From assembly GCF_003710805.1 (NCBI RefSeq), contig NZ_RHHB01000007.1, positions 1 through 64,000 on the forward strand: a DNA stretch of 64,000 nucleotides, given 5' to 3'. Below, in pieces: positions 16,980-25,598 of this stretch. Source of the stretch: Agromyces tardus. Its GTDB lineage: Bacteria; Actinomycetota; Actinomycetes; Actinomycetales; Microbacteriaceae. The notes beneath the pieces were generated by a model. That model was not told the DNA's origin. It saw only the letters and a program-made list of their open reading frames with translations, and searched no databases. The position numbers and the translations under genes were made by a program. Each line of letters starts with the position of its first letter. Within the stretch, counting starts at the first letter, position 1.

Positions 16980-18539
16980 TCAGGACGCGGGCTGGATGGA
17001 CGCGAGGATCGGGAAGGCCTCGGCGCCCGGGAACGTCGGCTCCGCGACCTTCGCCGTGTTGTAGGCCCACGGCGCGAGCTGCTCGAACAGCGGGATGAGC
17101 CATCCCGAGTCGACGATCGCCCGGTTGAGGTCCTCGAGGGCCGTGGCCTTCGCGGCCTCGTCGCCCTGAGCCGCACCGTACGCCCCGGCGGCGGCCTGGA
17201 TCTCGCCGTTCTCCGCCTTGTGGAAGTTCGCGAAGCCGAACAGCACGCCGAACACGTTGCCGAGCGGGTTGGTCCACGTCAGCGGGATCGGTCCGCCGAC
17301 CGGCTCGGTCTGCACGACCGCGAAGATCTCCTCGGTCGAGGCCGCGTTCTTCAGGTTCACGTTGACGCCGATCGCGGCCCAGTAGGGCTGGAGCGCCTCC
17401 AGGTCGCGCTGGCTCGCGGACGAGATCGTGAAGTCGAAGTCGAAGCCGTCGGGGTAGCCCGCCTCGGCGAGGAGCGCCTTGGCGCCCTCGGGGTCGTAGG
17501 CGTACTGCTCGTCGAGCTCGGGGAGGTAGCCGGGGCTGTCGGCGGGGAGCGCGTTGGCCGTGGGCAGCTCGCCCGGGTGCACGGCCGTGACGTAGGTCTC
17601 GCGGTCGATCGCCATCGAGAGCGCCTGGTAGACGCGCGGGTCCGCCCACTGCGGGCCGAGGGCGCCCACCTTGTCGAACGCGATGAGGTTCTGCACGGTG
17701 CCGCCGTTCGCCACGAGGCCGCTCCCCGCGGACTCGACCTGGGCCTGGGTGTCGGCCGTGATGTACGCGAGGTCGACCTCACCCGAGATCGCCGCGTTCA
17801 CGCGCGCCTGCGGGTCGAGGATGGGACGGAACTCGTACGAGTCGAACGGGTAGTCCTTCGCGTCCGCGGCGTCCTCCTTCTTGACGAGCAGGTAGGAGTT
17901 GCCCTTCACGGTCGCCTGCTCGTCGACCGCCAGCGGGCCGGACCCGTCGGGCGTGGCATCCAGGCTCGAACGGTCGGCGGCGCCGACCGGGCCGACGATG
18001 GCGCCGGCGGGCAGCACGAGGTTCGCCTCGAATCCGGGCTTCGGCGCGGCGAAGGTGAGGGTGACGGTGTCGTCGTCGACGACGGCGACGTCGGTGATCT
18101 CGTTCTCGCCGCCCGCGGCGAAGCCGCTGTACGCGGAGAGGTCGGGGTTGTCGCGCGCGTCGAGGTTCTCCTTGACGAGGTCGGCGCTGAGCGCCGTTCC
18201 GTCGTCGAAGGTGGCGCTGGTGTCGAGGTCGAGCGTGAGCTGGGTCTGGTCGGCGTTGTACTCGACCTTCGTCACGAGCTGCGGAACGACCTGGCCGTCC
18301 TCGTCGAGCACGAACAGCGAGTCGTAGATGCCCTCGAAGAACATCCGCTGGCCGCTGCCGTAGCGCACCGGGTCGTAGCCCAGCGCGGCCTGGTCGGAGT
18401 CGAGGGCGATGATGAGCTTGGACGTGTCGGCGGCGGCGGCGTCGTCCGAGCCTCCGGCGGAACATGCGCTCAGCACGAGGGCTGAGGCGGTGACGGCCGC
18501 GATGACGGCGGCGCCACGGGCTGTGGTGAGTCGAGACAT
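16980..18539 (-). CDS. ABC transporter substrate-binding lipoprotein, family 5
   Basis: A 519-residue lipoprotein with signal peptide and lipobox (VLSAC, Cys26). Its body resembles SBP_bac_5 proteins, including the LTLDLDTSATFDDGTALSADLVKEN region, DPRVYQALSMAIDRE and the late YDPEGAKALLAEAGYP segment. It should capture an oligopeptide, oligosaccharide or glycoside outside the membrane. AGGAG lies six bases before the ATG at 18539. It is the first and probably most highly expressed gene of the importer operon. Its promoter region contains LysR-like and IclR-like sites and is shared with the divergent GH1/GH78 genes. Confidence 0.9.
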   Translation of the reverse strand: MSRLTTARGAAVIAAVTASALVLSACSAGGSDDAAAADTSKLIIALDSDQAALGYDPVRYGSGQRMFFEGIYDSLFVLDEDGQVVPQLVTKVEYNADQTQLTLDLDTSATFDDGTALSADLVKENLDARDNPDLSAYSGFAAGGENEITDVAVVDDDTVTLTFAAPKPGFEANLVLPAGAIVGPVGAADRSSLDATPDGSGPLAVDEQATVKGNSYLLVKKEDAADAKDYPFDSYEFRPILDPQARVNAAISGEVDLAYITADTQAQVESAGSGLVANGGTVQNLIAFDKVGALGPQWADPRVYQALSMAIDRETYVTAVHPGELPTANALPADSPGYLPELDEQYAYDPEGAKALLAEAGYPDGFDFDFTISSASQRDLEALQPYWAAIGVNVNLKNAASTEEIFAVVQTEPVGGPIPLTWTNPLGNVFGVLFGFANFHKAENGEIQAAAGAYGAAQGDEAAKATALEDLNRAIVDSGWLIPLFEQLAPWAYNTAKVAEPTFPGAEAFPILASIQPAS

Positions 18540-18670
18540 CCTGATCTCCTGTGATCGGTGTGTGCTGCGTGCGGACTTCGGTGTCGCGGATCGTGAATGG
18601 GGAATCGATCCTGCGGTACAGGTTGACCCCGCACGGCCGCTTTGGCCATTCGGACTCGTGCTGCGGTGCG

Positions 18671-18685
18671 TTAGCGAGCGCCTAA
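18671..18685. promoter_or_regulatory. Second LysR-type operator TTAG-N7-CTAA
   Basis: TTAGCGAGCGCCTAA lies in the 240-base divergent region 18540-18779 between the importer operon and GH1. It has the same arms and spacing as the palindrome in front of the LysR gene (12168-12182), and both are preceded by CG, giving a shared CGTTAGC string. It lies about 132 bases upstream of the binding-protein start. It is probably bound by the LysR protein encoded at the other end of the importer operon. Confidence 0.55.
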
Positions 18686-18706
18686 CGTGGCCTCGCATTC
18701 GTACTG

Positions 18707-18737
18707 TTCACAGTGAAACATGCTTTCATAGAATGAA
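18707..18737. promoter_or_regulatory. Cluster of IclR-like inverted repeats upstream of GH1
   Basis: Three nested dyads lie in 31 bases: TTCACAGTGAA (18707-18717), TGAAACATGCTTTCA (18714-18728) and TTCATAGAATGAA (18725-18737). The last matches the TTCATNGAATGAA palindrome in front of the IclR-controlled operon at 9191. The cluster sits 43 bases upstream of the GH1 start, where a repressor would cover the promoter. The rest of the gap holds no other recognised element. Confidence 0.55.
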
Positions 18738-18779
18738 GAACTAGGGCATGATGGGAGGCAGTCAGAGAGGACGTACTCC

Positions 18780-20054
18780 ATGCCCGCATCACCCTTCCCC
18801 GCCGACTTCCTCTGGGGCGTCGCGACCGCCGGCCACCAGAACGAGGGCGACAACGTCGACAGCGACACGTGGTTCCTCGAGCACGTGTCGCCCACCGTTT
18901 TCCGCGAGCCCTCCGGCAGGGCCGCGAACGGCTGGGAGCTGTGGGAGTCCGACCTCGACCTCGTCGCGGGCATGGGGCTCAACGCCTACCGCTTCTCGGT
19001 CGAGTGGGCCCGCATCGAGCCCGCCGACGGCGAGTTCTCCGACGAGGCGCTCACGCACTACGAGGCGCTGGTCGACGGATGCCTCGCCCGCGGCCTCGCC
19101 CCGATCGTCACGTTCAGCCACTTCACCTCGCCGCACTGGTTCGCGAAGCGCGGCGCCTGGCTCGACGCCGAGGCGCCCGCCCTCTTCGCCCGCTTCTGCG
19201 GCGTCGTGATGGACCGCTTCGGCGACCGCATCGCCATCGCCGTCACCTTCAACGAGCCCGACCTGCCCGAGATGCTCACGTGGGCCGACCTGCCCGCGTT
19301 CGTGACCGAACTCGAGCGCGCCACCCTCGAAGCCGCCTCGCGTGCGGCCGGCGTCGAGCGCTACCGGGCGGGCAACGTGATGCTGCCCGAGGACTTCCCG
19401 GCGATGCGGGCCGGCATGACGGCCGCGCACCTCGCCGCGAAGGCGGCCGTCAAGGAACGCCGGCCCGACCTGCCCGTGGGACTGTCGCTCGCCATCGTCG
19501 ACGACGCGGCGGCCCCGGGCGGCGAGGCCCTGCGCGACCGCAAGCGCGCCGAGGTCTACGAGCACTGGCTCCTGCTGGCCCGCGACGACGACTTCGTCGG
19601 CGTGCAGAACTACGAGCGCATCACCCACGGCCCCGACGGCCCGCTCCCCCCGGAGCCCGGCGCGACCGTCAACGGCATGGGCACCGCCGTCGAGCCCGAC
19701 TCGCTGCGCGGCGCCGTCGAGTACGTCCACGCGGTGAGCGGCGTGCCCGTGCTCGTCACCGAGCACGGCATCAGCACCCCGGATGACGCGATCCGCGCCG
19801 CCTTCATCGAGCCCTCGCTCGTCGGGCTCGAACAGGCCATCCGCGACGGCGTGCCCGTGCTCGGCTACTGCCACTGGACGCTCATGGACAACTTCGAGTG
19901 GATCTTCGGATACTCCGCGCAGCTGGGCCTGCACTCCGTCGACCGCGAGACGTTCGAGCGCACGCCCAAGCCGAGCGCCGCCGCGTACGCGGCCGCGGTG
20001 CGCGCGCGCCGCGCACCGGCCGAGGTTGCAGCCGCGGCGGCGACCGAGGCGTGA
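18780..20054 (+). CDS. Glycoside hydrolase family 1 beta-glucosidase-like
   Basis: A 424-residue (alpha/beta)8 enzyme. It opens with FLWGVATAGHQNEG (the family FLWGxATxxxQxEG start), has the acid/base Glu159 in FNEP and the nucleophile Glu328 in VTEHG. It ends with YCHWTLMDNFEW, a strong GH1 hallmark. No signal peptide is present, so the substrate must be imported, fitting the divergent ABC importer. It should release glucose or a related sugar from an aryl or oligosaccharide beta-glycoside. The GTGA overlap with the following GH78 gene implies coupled production of rhamnosidase and glucosidase, as needed for rutinosides. Confidence 0.92.
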   Translation: MPASPFPADFLWGVATAGHQNEGDNVDSDTWFLEHVSPTVFREPSGRAANGWELWESDLDLVAGMGLNAYRFSVEWARIEPADGEFSDEALTHYEALVDGCLARGLAPIVTFSHFTSPHWFAKRGAWLDAEAPALFARFCGVVMDRFGDRIAIAVTFNEPDLPEMLTWADLPAFVTELERATLEAASRAAGVERYRAGNVMLPEDFPAMRAGMTAAHLAAKAAVKERRPDLPVGLSLAIVDDAAAPGGEALRDRKRAEVYEHWLLLARDDDFVGVQNYERITHGPDGPLPPEPGATVNGMGTAVEPDSLRGAVEYVHAVSGVPVLVTEHGISTPDDAIRAAFIEPSLVGLEQAIRDGVPVLGYCHWTLMDNFEWIFGYSAQLGLHSVDRETFERTPKPSAAAYAAAVRARRAPAEVAAAAATEA

Positions 20055-22459
20055 GCACGCTCCTGGCGGGCGCGGCGTGGATCCGCCCGCACGAGCCGGT
20101 CGTCGCCGAGCCCGGGCGGCGACCGGCGCACGTGCTCGCCGCGGAGTTCGAGCTCGGCGACGACGTGCGTGCGGCCTCGCTCGGCGTCACGGCGCACGGG
20201 ATCGTCGAGGTCTTCCTCAACGGCGGGCGGGTGGGCTCCGACGAGCTCGTGCCGGGGTTCACCTCCTACCGCAAGCGGCTGCAGGTGTTCACCTACCCGG
20301 TGGGCGAGCGGCTGCGTCCGGGCCGCAATCGCATCGAGGTGCTGCTCAGCGACGGCTGGTTCCGCGGGCGCCACGGCTTCGAGCGCCGCGCCGACGGGTT
20401 CGGCGCCGAGACGGCCCTGCTGCTGCAGCTCGACGTGGTCGACGGCACCGGCGAGCACGTCGCGGTCGCGACCGGCGCGGGCTGGCGGTCCCGGCCGAGC
20501 CACATCACGCGCGCCGATCTCATGGACGGACAGGCGGTCGACTTCCGGCTCCTCCGCGAGCGCGACGGTGCGACCGGCGACGACCTCGCGAGCGACCCCG
20601 ACGGCGGCGCCCGCCCGTGGCATCCGGTCGCCCTCGCCTCCGGCGGCCTGTACGACGACCGCGATCGCCTCGTGGTCCCCGTCGCCGAGCCGGTGCGCCG
20701 CGTCGAGACACTCGTCCCGGCATCCGTCACCCGTCCGCGCCCCGGCACGGCGGTGATCGACGTCGGCCGCAACATCAACGGCTGGCTGCGGCTCGACGAC
20801 CTCGGCCCGCGCGGCACCCACCTCACGCTCACGCACGGCGAGGTGCTCGACGCCGACGGGCTCGTCTCGACCGAGAACCTGCGCGCGTTCGTCTTCGCCA
20901 CGGGCGAGCGCCTCCCGGCCGGGCAGGTCGACGAGGTCATCTCGGCCGGCCGCGCGGGCGACGTGTTCGAGCCGCGCCACACGACCCACGGGTTCCGCTA
21001 CGTGCAGGTCGACGGCGTCCCCGACGGGTGGGATGCCGCGGGCGTGCGCGCCGTGGTCGTGCACACCGACCTGCGCGCGGTCGGCGAGTTCGCGTGCAGC
21101 GACGAGCGGCTCGACGCCCTGCACGAGATCGGCCGCTGGAGCTTCCGTGGCAACGCCTGCGACATCCCCACCGACTGCCCGCAGCGCGAGCGCTCGGGGT
21201 TCACGGGCGACTGGCAGGTCTTCGTGGGCACCGCCGCGCTGCTCTCCGACGTGCACCGCTTCTCGCAGAAATGGCTCGCCGACCTCGCCGCCGACCAGTG
21301 GCCCGACGGGCGAGTGCCCACGGTGATTCCGAATCCCGCCGGCGACGGGCCCTCGGGGGTCGTGTTCGAGGATCTCTCCGCCGGTTCCGCCGGGTGGGGG
21401 GATGCCGCGGTGCTCGTGCCGTGGGAGCTGTGGCGCAGCTCGGGCGACCTCGAGGTGCTGCGGCGGCAGCTCCCGTCGATGCTGCGGTGGGTGCGGTACG
21501 CGGCGAGCGCGGCGGCGGCCACGCGGCATCCGGACCGCGCCGCTGCCCGGCCGGAGCCGGCGCCGGCGCCGTGGGAGCCGTACCTCTGGGACTCGGGATT
21601 CCACTTCGGCGAGTGGCTCGAGCCCGGGGTGCCGCCCCGGCCCGACCCGTCGGCCGACCACTCGATCGTCGCGACGGCGTTCCTGCATCGATCGGCGCAC
21701 CTCGCCGCGGCATCCGCGGAGCTGCTCGGCGAGGCCGACGTGGCGGCCGAGTGCGCGCGCATCGCCGAGGGCGCGCTCGACGCGTGGCGCCGCGAGTTCG
21801 CGACCGCGCCCGGCCGCCTCGCCATCGAGTCGCAGGCGAACTACGCGCGCGGGCTCGCGTTCGGGCTCTTCCCGCCCGCCGACCGCGACGCCGCCGCAGC
21901 CCGCCTCGCCGAGCTCATCGCCGAGAACGGCGGCCACCTCGGCACCGGCTTCCTCAGCACCGGCCAGCTGCTGCCCGCCCTCGCCGACCACGGCCAGGCG
22001 GATGCCGCGTACCGCACCCTGCTCTCGACGGGCGAGCCCTCCTGGCTCGGCATGCTCGAGCACGGCGCGACCACGGTGTGGGAGTGGTGGGACGGCATCG
22101 GCGACGACGGCACCGTGCGCGGCTCGCTCAACCACTACAGCAAGGCCGCGGTGCTCTCCTTCCTGTACACGCACGTCGCCGGCATCCGGCTCGACGCAGA
22201 GCCGGGGTCGGATGCCGCGGGCTATCGCCGCGTGCGCATCGCCCCGCTGCCCGGCGGCGGCCTCGACTGGGCGCGCGCCTCCCTCGAGACGCCGCTCGGC
22301 AGCCTCTCGTCGGCGTGGACCTTCGACGATGCCGGCCGCTTCCGCCTCGAGGTCGAGGTGCCCGACGGGTGCGTGGCGAGCGTCGAGCTTCCCGACGGGA
22401 CGCGGCACGCTGCGGCATCCGGTCGTCACGTGTTCGAAGCCGCGTTGCTCGGCGCCTGA
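20051..22459 (+). CDS. Alpha-L-rhamnosidase, glycoside hydrolase family 78
   Basis: An 802-residue enzyme with the GH78 layout: an N-terminal carbohydrate-binding-like beta domain (DGWFRGRHGF and VEVFLNG), a second beta domain (RNINGWLRL), an (alpha/alpha)6 catalytic barrel and a C-terminal beta sandwich. The catalytic region shows DIPTDCPQRERSGFTGDWQ, close to the family DCPQRxERxGWTGD motif that carries catalytic acids. WDSGFHFGEW and GATTVWEWWDG are further family signatures. The GTG start overlaps the GH1 stop. No signal peptide is seen, so it should act inside the cell to remove rhamnose from plant glycosides. Confidence 0.92.
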   Translation: MSTLLAGAAWIRPHEPVVAEPGRRPAHVLAAEFELGDDVRAASLGVTAHGIVEVFLNGGRVGSDELVPGFTSYRKRLQVFTYPVGERLRPGRNRIEVLLSDGWFRGRHGFERRADGFGAETALLLQLDVVDGTGEHVAVATGAGWRSRPSHITRADLMDGQAVDFRLLRERDGATGDDLASDPDGGARPWHPVALASGGLYDDRDRLVVPVAEPVRRVETLVPASVTRPRPGTAVIDVGRNINGWLRLDDLGPRGTHLTLTHGEVLDADGLVSTENLRAFVFATGERLPAGQVDEVISAGRAGDVFEPRHTTHGFRYVQVDGVPDGWDAAGVRAVVVHTDLRAVGEFACSDERLDALHEIGRWSFRGNACDIPTDCPQRERSGFTGDWQVFVGTAALLSDVHRFSQKWLADLAADQWPDGRVPTVIPNPAGDGPSGVVFEDLSAGSAGWGDAAVLVPWELWRSSGDLEVLRRQLPSMLRWVRYAASAAAATRHPDRAAARPEPAPAPWEPYLWDSGFHFGEWLEPGVPPRPDPSADHSIVATAFLHRSAHLAAASAELLGEADVAAECARIAEGALDAWRREFATAPGRLAIESQANYARGLAFGLFPPADRDAAAARLAELIAENGGHLGTGFLSTGQLLPALADHGQADAAYRTLLSTGEPSWLGMLEHGATTVWEWWDGIGDDGTVRGSLNHYSKAAVLSFLYTHVAGIRLDAEPGSDAAGYRRVRIAPLPGGGLDWARASLETPLGSLSSAWTFDDAGRFRLEVEVPDGCVASVELPDGTRHAAASGRHVFEAALLGA

Positions 22460-22575
22460 GCCCTCGCGTCCGCAGCGCCGCAGGGCCGAGATCGGTCGAG
22501 GGCTTCGTCGCCTCAGTCAAACAGCGCGATCGAGGGAGATCGGGCACCGGGCGAATTTCTGCATGCCGTCCTCGC

Positions 22576-22779
22576 TCACGGCGCCCGGCGACGGCGGATC
22601 GCGATCGCGATCCCGATCAACACCAAGCCGATGAGGAGGACGATCGGGCCGATGGTGGCCCACAACGAGGAACCGCTCATCACCGAACCGCGCAGCACGT
22701 CGAGGCCCTGCAGGGTCCAGACCAGCCCGACGACGCTCAAGACCACGCCGGGGACGAGGAACGGCCAGATTCGCTTCAC
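22576..22779 (-). CDS. Small two-helix membrane protein
   Basis: A 67-residue protein starting MKRIWPFLVPGVVLSVVG with two hydrophobic helices (about residues 7-25 and 40-61) and a basic C-terminus RRRRAP. The arrangement suggests a hairpin in the membrane with both ends in the cytoplasm. It resembles small actinobacterial membrane proteins of unknown role. It stands alone between GH78 and the YecM-like gene. No function can be assigned. Confidence 0.65.
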   Translation of the reverse strand: MKRIWPFLVPGVVLSVVGLVWTLQGLDVLRGSVMSGSSLWATIGPIVLLIGLVLIGIAIAIRRRRAP

Positions 22780-22824
22780 AGGCCCACCCTAGTTCGGCGG
22801 TGCCGATCAGGACGGAAGCGCTGC

Positions 22825-23412
22825 TCAGCGCGGCAGCGGGTTCGGGCCGGTCGCGGTGACCAGCCGCTGCGGGACCCAGCCGTCGACATGGCGGATGCCG
22901 TCGAACGTCCCGCCCTGCAGCTCGACCACCGAGCGCAGCGGGCGGCGGTGGAACTTCACGTGCGTGAAGTCCTCGAACAGGATGTAGTACGGCTCGTTCC
23001 ACTCGTTCTGGAACTGCTGGCCGGTGAGCGCCGCCCGGTGCCGGCGGGAGAACGCATCGACCTCCTCGCCCACCACCACCCCGAAGTGCTCCATGCCCAT
23101 CTTGTACACGCGCTGGTGCACGGGCGGGATGAGCTCGATGAGCGGGATCTCCTTGCCGTCGAGGACGCGGAGCGGCTCGGCCAGGAGGATGAGGGACATC
23201 GGCCGCCCGTTCCAGACGTTCTCCATGTTGGCAGCGGCGTGGCGTTCGAGCAGGGTCCGCACGTGCACGTACTGGTCCCACTCCGGCACGCGGAAGGCGA
23301 GGTGGCCCAGGTCGTACGGCGCGATGTCGATGCCTCGGGCGATGAGGCGGTCACGCTGCTGCGCGGTGAACGCCCGGTAGTCCCCGATGATGTCGCCCAC
23401 CGGATCGGCCAT
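22825..23412 (-). CDS. YecM-like VOC-fold protein
   Basis: A 195-residue protein whose central part (NMENVWNGRPMSLILL, then a long IELIPP segment, then HFGVVVG and VKFH) follows the pattern of E. coli YecM, a VOC-superfamily protein of unknown function. The start at 23412 is supported by GAGGGGG six bases upstream. Potential metal ligands of the fold are His and Glu residues in HLAFRVPEWD and EHFGVVV. It lies on the minus strand after an aldo/keto reductase gene. The biological role is unknown. Confidence 0.6.
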   Translation of the reverse strand: MADPVGDIIGDYRAFTAQQRDRLIARGIDIAPYDLGHLAFRVPEWDQYVHVRTLLERHAAANMENVWNGRPMSLILLAEPLRVLDGKEIPLIELIPPVHQRVYKMGMEHFGVVVGEEVDAFSRRHRAALTGQQFQNEWNEPYYILFEDFTHVKFHRRPLRSVVELQGGTFDGIRHVDGWVPQRLVTATGPNPLPR

Positions 23413-23495
23413 CGAGACCCCCTCTCTCGGCGGCATCCTACGCCCGGGCGGGTGGCGATGGCATCGAGATCGGGCACCACACGATGACGATGAGG

Positions 23496-24359
23496 TCAGG
23501 GCAGCTGGCGCATGCGCACGCGTGGCATGACCGCGGACATCAGCCAACGCGGCATCCGGAACATCGGGCGGCTCCTGCCGAGCGCGTCGATGGCGGCCAT
23601 CTGGTCCTCGGTGAGTTCGAAGTCGTCGATGTCGATGTTCGCCGCGATATGAGCGGGATCGGTGGACTTCGGGATCGCGACGAAGCCCCGCTGGGTGTGC
23701 CAGCGGAGGATGACCTGCACCGGCGACTTGCCGTGGGCCGCTGCCGCCGCGGTGATCGCCGGCTCGCCGAGGAGCCCCTTCGACCCGTGCCCGAGCGGGT
23801 ACCACGCCTCCGCCACGATCTCGTGCTGCGCGAGGTAGGGAAGCAACGCCGGCTGCTGCCAATGCGGATGCAGCTCGACCTGATCGATCACCGGCCGCAC
23901 CCGAGCCGAATCGAGGAGCAGCTCCAGGTCGGGCACGGCGAAGTTGCTCACTCCGATGGACCGCACGACGCCGCGCTCGACCGCGTCCTCCATCGCCTTC
24001 CACGCGCCGAGCACATCGCCGACGGGCTGGTGGAGGAGGAGCAGGTCGATGTACCCGGTGTCGAGGCGTTCCAGCGATCCGTTGATGGTGTCGCGAGCCT
24101 TGTCGAGCCCGTAGTCGGAGGGCCAGAGCTTGGTCGTGAGGAAGATGTCCTCGCGGGCGACGGTCGAGGACCGGATCGCCCGGCCGACCGCTCGCTCGTT
24201 CCGGTATGCGATCGCGGTGTCGACCAGCCGGTAGCCGGAATCCAGTGCCGTGGTCACGCTGGACTCGCACTCGGCGACATCCGTCACCAGGTAGACCCCG
24301 AGCCCGATCCGTGGGATCGTGGCGCCGTCGTTCAAGACGATGTTCCCGTTGATGGACAT
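23496..24359 (-). CDS. Aldo/keto reductase
   Basis: A 287-residue AKR with the catalytic tetrad in place: Asp in LVDTAIAYRNE (Asp and Tyr), Lys in FLTTKLWPSDY, and His in LLLLHQPVG. The C-terminal LRWHTQRGFVAIPKST matches the NADPH-binding site. It should reduce small aldehydes or ketones with NADPH, like 2,5-diketo-gluconate reductase-type enzymes. The ATG at 24359 has only a weak ribosome site, and the gene starts nine bases after the DUF1801 gene, so they may be co-expressed. Nothing ties it firmly to the glycoside genes. Confidence 0.88.
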   Translation of the reverse strand: MSINGNIVLNDGATIPRIGLGVYLVTDVAECESSVTTALDSGYRLVDTAIAYRNERAVGRAIRSSTVAREDIFLTTKLWPSDYGLDKARDTINGSLERLDTGYIDLLLLHQPVGDVLGAWKAMEDAVERGVVRSIGVSNFAVPDLELLLDSARVRPVIDQVELHPHWQQPALLPYLAQHEIVAEAWYPLGHGSKGLLGEPAITAAAAAHGKSPVQVILRWHTQRGFVAIPKSTDPAHIAANIDIDDFELTEDQMAAIDALGRSRPMFRMPRWLMSAVMPRVRMRQLP

Positions 24360-24367
24360 CCCGGTGG

Positions 24368-24820
24368 TTACTCCTGGGCTTTCCACAAGATCTGACGTAT
24401 CGGCCCGGCCTGGGACTTCGACTCGACGAACTCGTAGGACTCTCGGACGATCCGCTCGAGCACTGGCAGTTCGACATCGCCGAGCTGCCTGATGTAGACG
24501 CAGTATCCCGTGGTGGTGTGCTTGCCCAATTTCGCCAGGAGTTCCGAGTGGCGTGCTGTGCCATCCATCAGATAGATGGTCAGTCGGCCGTTCCTCGGAT
24601 AGAAGCCGATCGTGTGACCGTCGCCTTCGCGTCCGCTGTCGTATTGGTAGTGGTAGGTGCCGAACCCGAGCGTGCCGACATTCCACAGCGTCGGCTCGTG
24701 CCCGCTGATGCGCTGCATCATCTCGATGAGCCTCTCGCTGTCCTCGAGCGTCTGCTCATCGAGCGAAGCGGGGTAACGCTCGACTGAGCGGCCGTCGTGG
24801 TCGGTCATTCCATCTCTCAT
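24368..24820 (-). CDS. DUF1801 domain protein
   Basis: A 150-residue protein of the DUF1801/YdhG-like type, recognised from MMQRISGHEPTLWN, GFGTYHY, GFYPRNGRLTIYLMDG and the late LGDVELPVLERIV. Family members are small cytosolic proteins of unknown biochemical role. A second in-frame ATG at 24808 may be the true start, since neither has an ideal ribosome site. It precedes the aldo/keto reductase on the same strand. Confidence 0.7.
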   Translation of the reverse strand: MRDGMTDHDGRSVERYPASLDEQTLEDSERLIEMMQRISGHEPTLWNVGTLGFGTYHYQYDSGREGDGHTIGFYPRNGRLTIYLMDGTARHSELLAKLGKHTTTGYCVYIRQLGDVELPVLERIVRESYEFVESKSQAGPIRQILWKAQE

Positions 24821-24952
24821 CGTCTCCGGCCCAGTGAGGGCGTCGATCCCTGGACGCTACTCCATCGCGAGTGGGGCGGCAGCCTGCCATTGCGCGCGGG
24901 GAGATTGCGGGCCACTATGTGCGGATCGCACTCACCGTCGAAAGGGCCGCGG

Positions 24953-25564
24953 ATGCCGGAGACCACCTGCCACATGTCGATCTCGCTCGACGGTTTCGTC
25001 GCCGGGCCCGACCAGAGTCGCGAGGACCCACTCGGCAAGCGCGGAATCGAGCTCCACCGCTGGCACATCGGCGACGAGCGGGCCACCGAGGCCGACGAGA
25101 TCGCGGCCGGCTGGCTGATGCGCCCACGTGGCGCCTACGTGATGGGCCGGAACATGTTCGGGCCGATCCGCGGGGAGTGGGAGGAGGACTGGCGCGGCTG
25201 GTGGGGACCCGAGCCGCCGTACCATGCACCGGTGTTCGTGCTCACCCACTACGCCCACGAGCCCATCGAGATGGAGGGCGGGACGACCTTCTTCTTCGTG
25301 ACCGACGGCTTCGACGCCGCCTACGCACAGGCGCGTGAGGCGGCCGGTGACGAGGGCGTGGACATCGCGGGCGGCGCCTCGACCGTTCGGCAGGCGCTCG
25401 CCGCGGGGGTCATCGACGAGCTCACGCTCGACATCGCTCCGGTGCTGCTCGGGTCCGGCGAGCGGATCTTCGACGGCGTCGACTCGTTCGGGTTCGAGCC
25501 CGTGGAGGTGCTGCATTCGCCGCTCGCCACCCACATCCGCTACCGCCGACCGGCGGCCCGATGA
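24953..25564 (+). CDS. Dihydrofolate reductase-like (RibD C-terminal) protein 1
   Basis: A 203-residue member of the RibD_C/DHFR-like fold: MSISLDGFVAGPDQ at the start, a central AYVMGRNMFGPI segment and VDIAGGASTVRQALAAGVIDEL near the C-terminus, the usual NADPH-binding strand-helix. The start follows AAAGGG. These proteins are common stand-alone reductases of unknown substrate and not true folate enzymes. It is followed 34 bases later by a second, divergent copy of the same fold. Confidence 0.8.
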   Translation: MPETTCHMSISLDGFVAGPDQSREDPLGKRGIELHRWHIGDERATEADEIAAGWLMRPRGAYVMGRNMFGPIRGEWEEDWRGWWGPEPPYHAPVFVLTHYAHEPIEMEGGTTFFFVTDGFDAAYAQAREAAGDEGVDIAGGASTVRQALAAGVIDELTLDIAPVLLGSGERIFDGVDSFGFEPVEVLHSPLATHIRYRRPAAR

Positions 25565-25598
25565 CGACCCGATGCACGGGTCGGCGGAGAGGGAAGCG

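Noticed and set aside
13975-17649. Extension of the permease-ATPase fusion to 1224 codons
   Set aside because: The extra N-terminal part lies over the DppB and binding-protein genes in another frame; ATG at 15984 with ATGA overlap is the true start.
22460-22575. Possible small gene or terminator after GH78
   Set aside because: No convincing stem, ribosome site or frame was found in this 116-base gap.
19783-23487. Plus-strand frame of over 1200 codons across GH78
   Set aside because: It is a shadow frame of GH1/GH78 and the following minus-strand genes, with biased composition and no domain.
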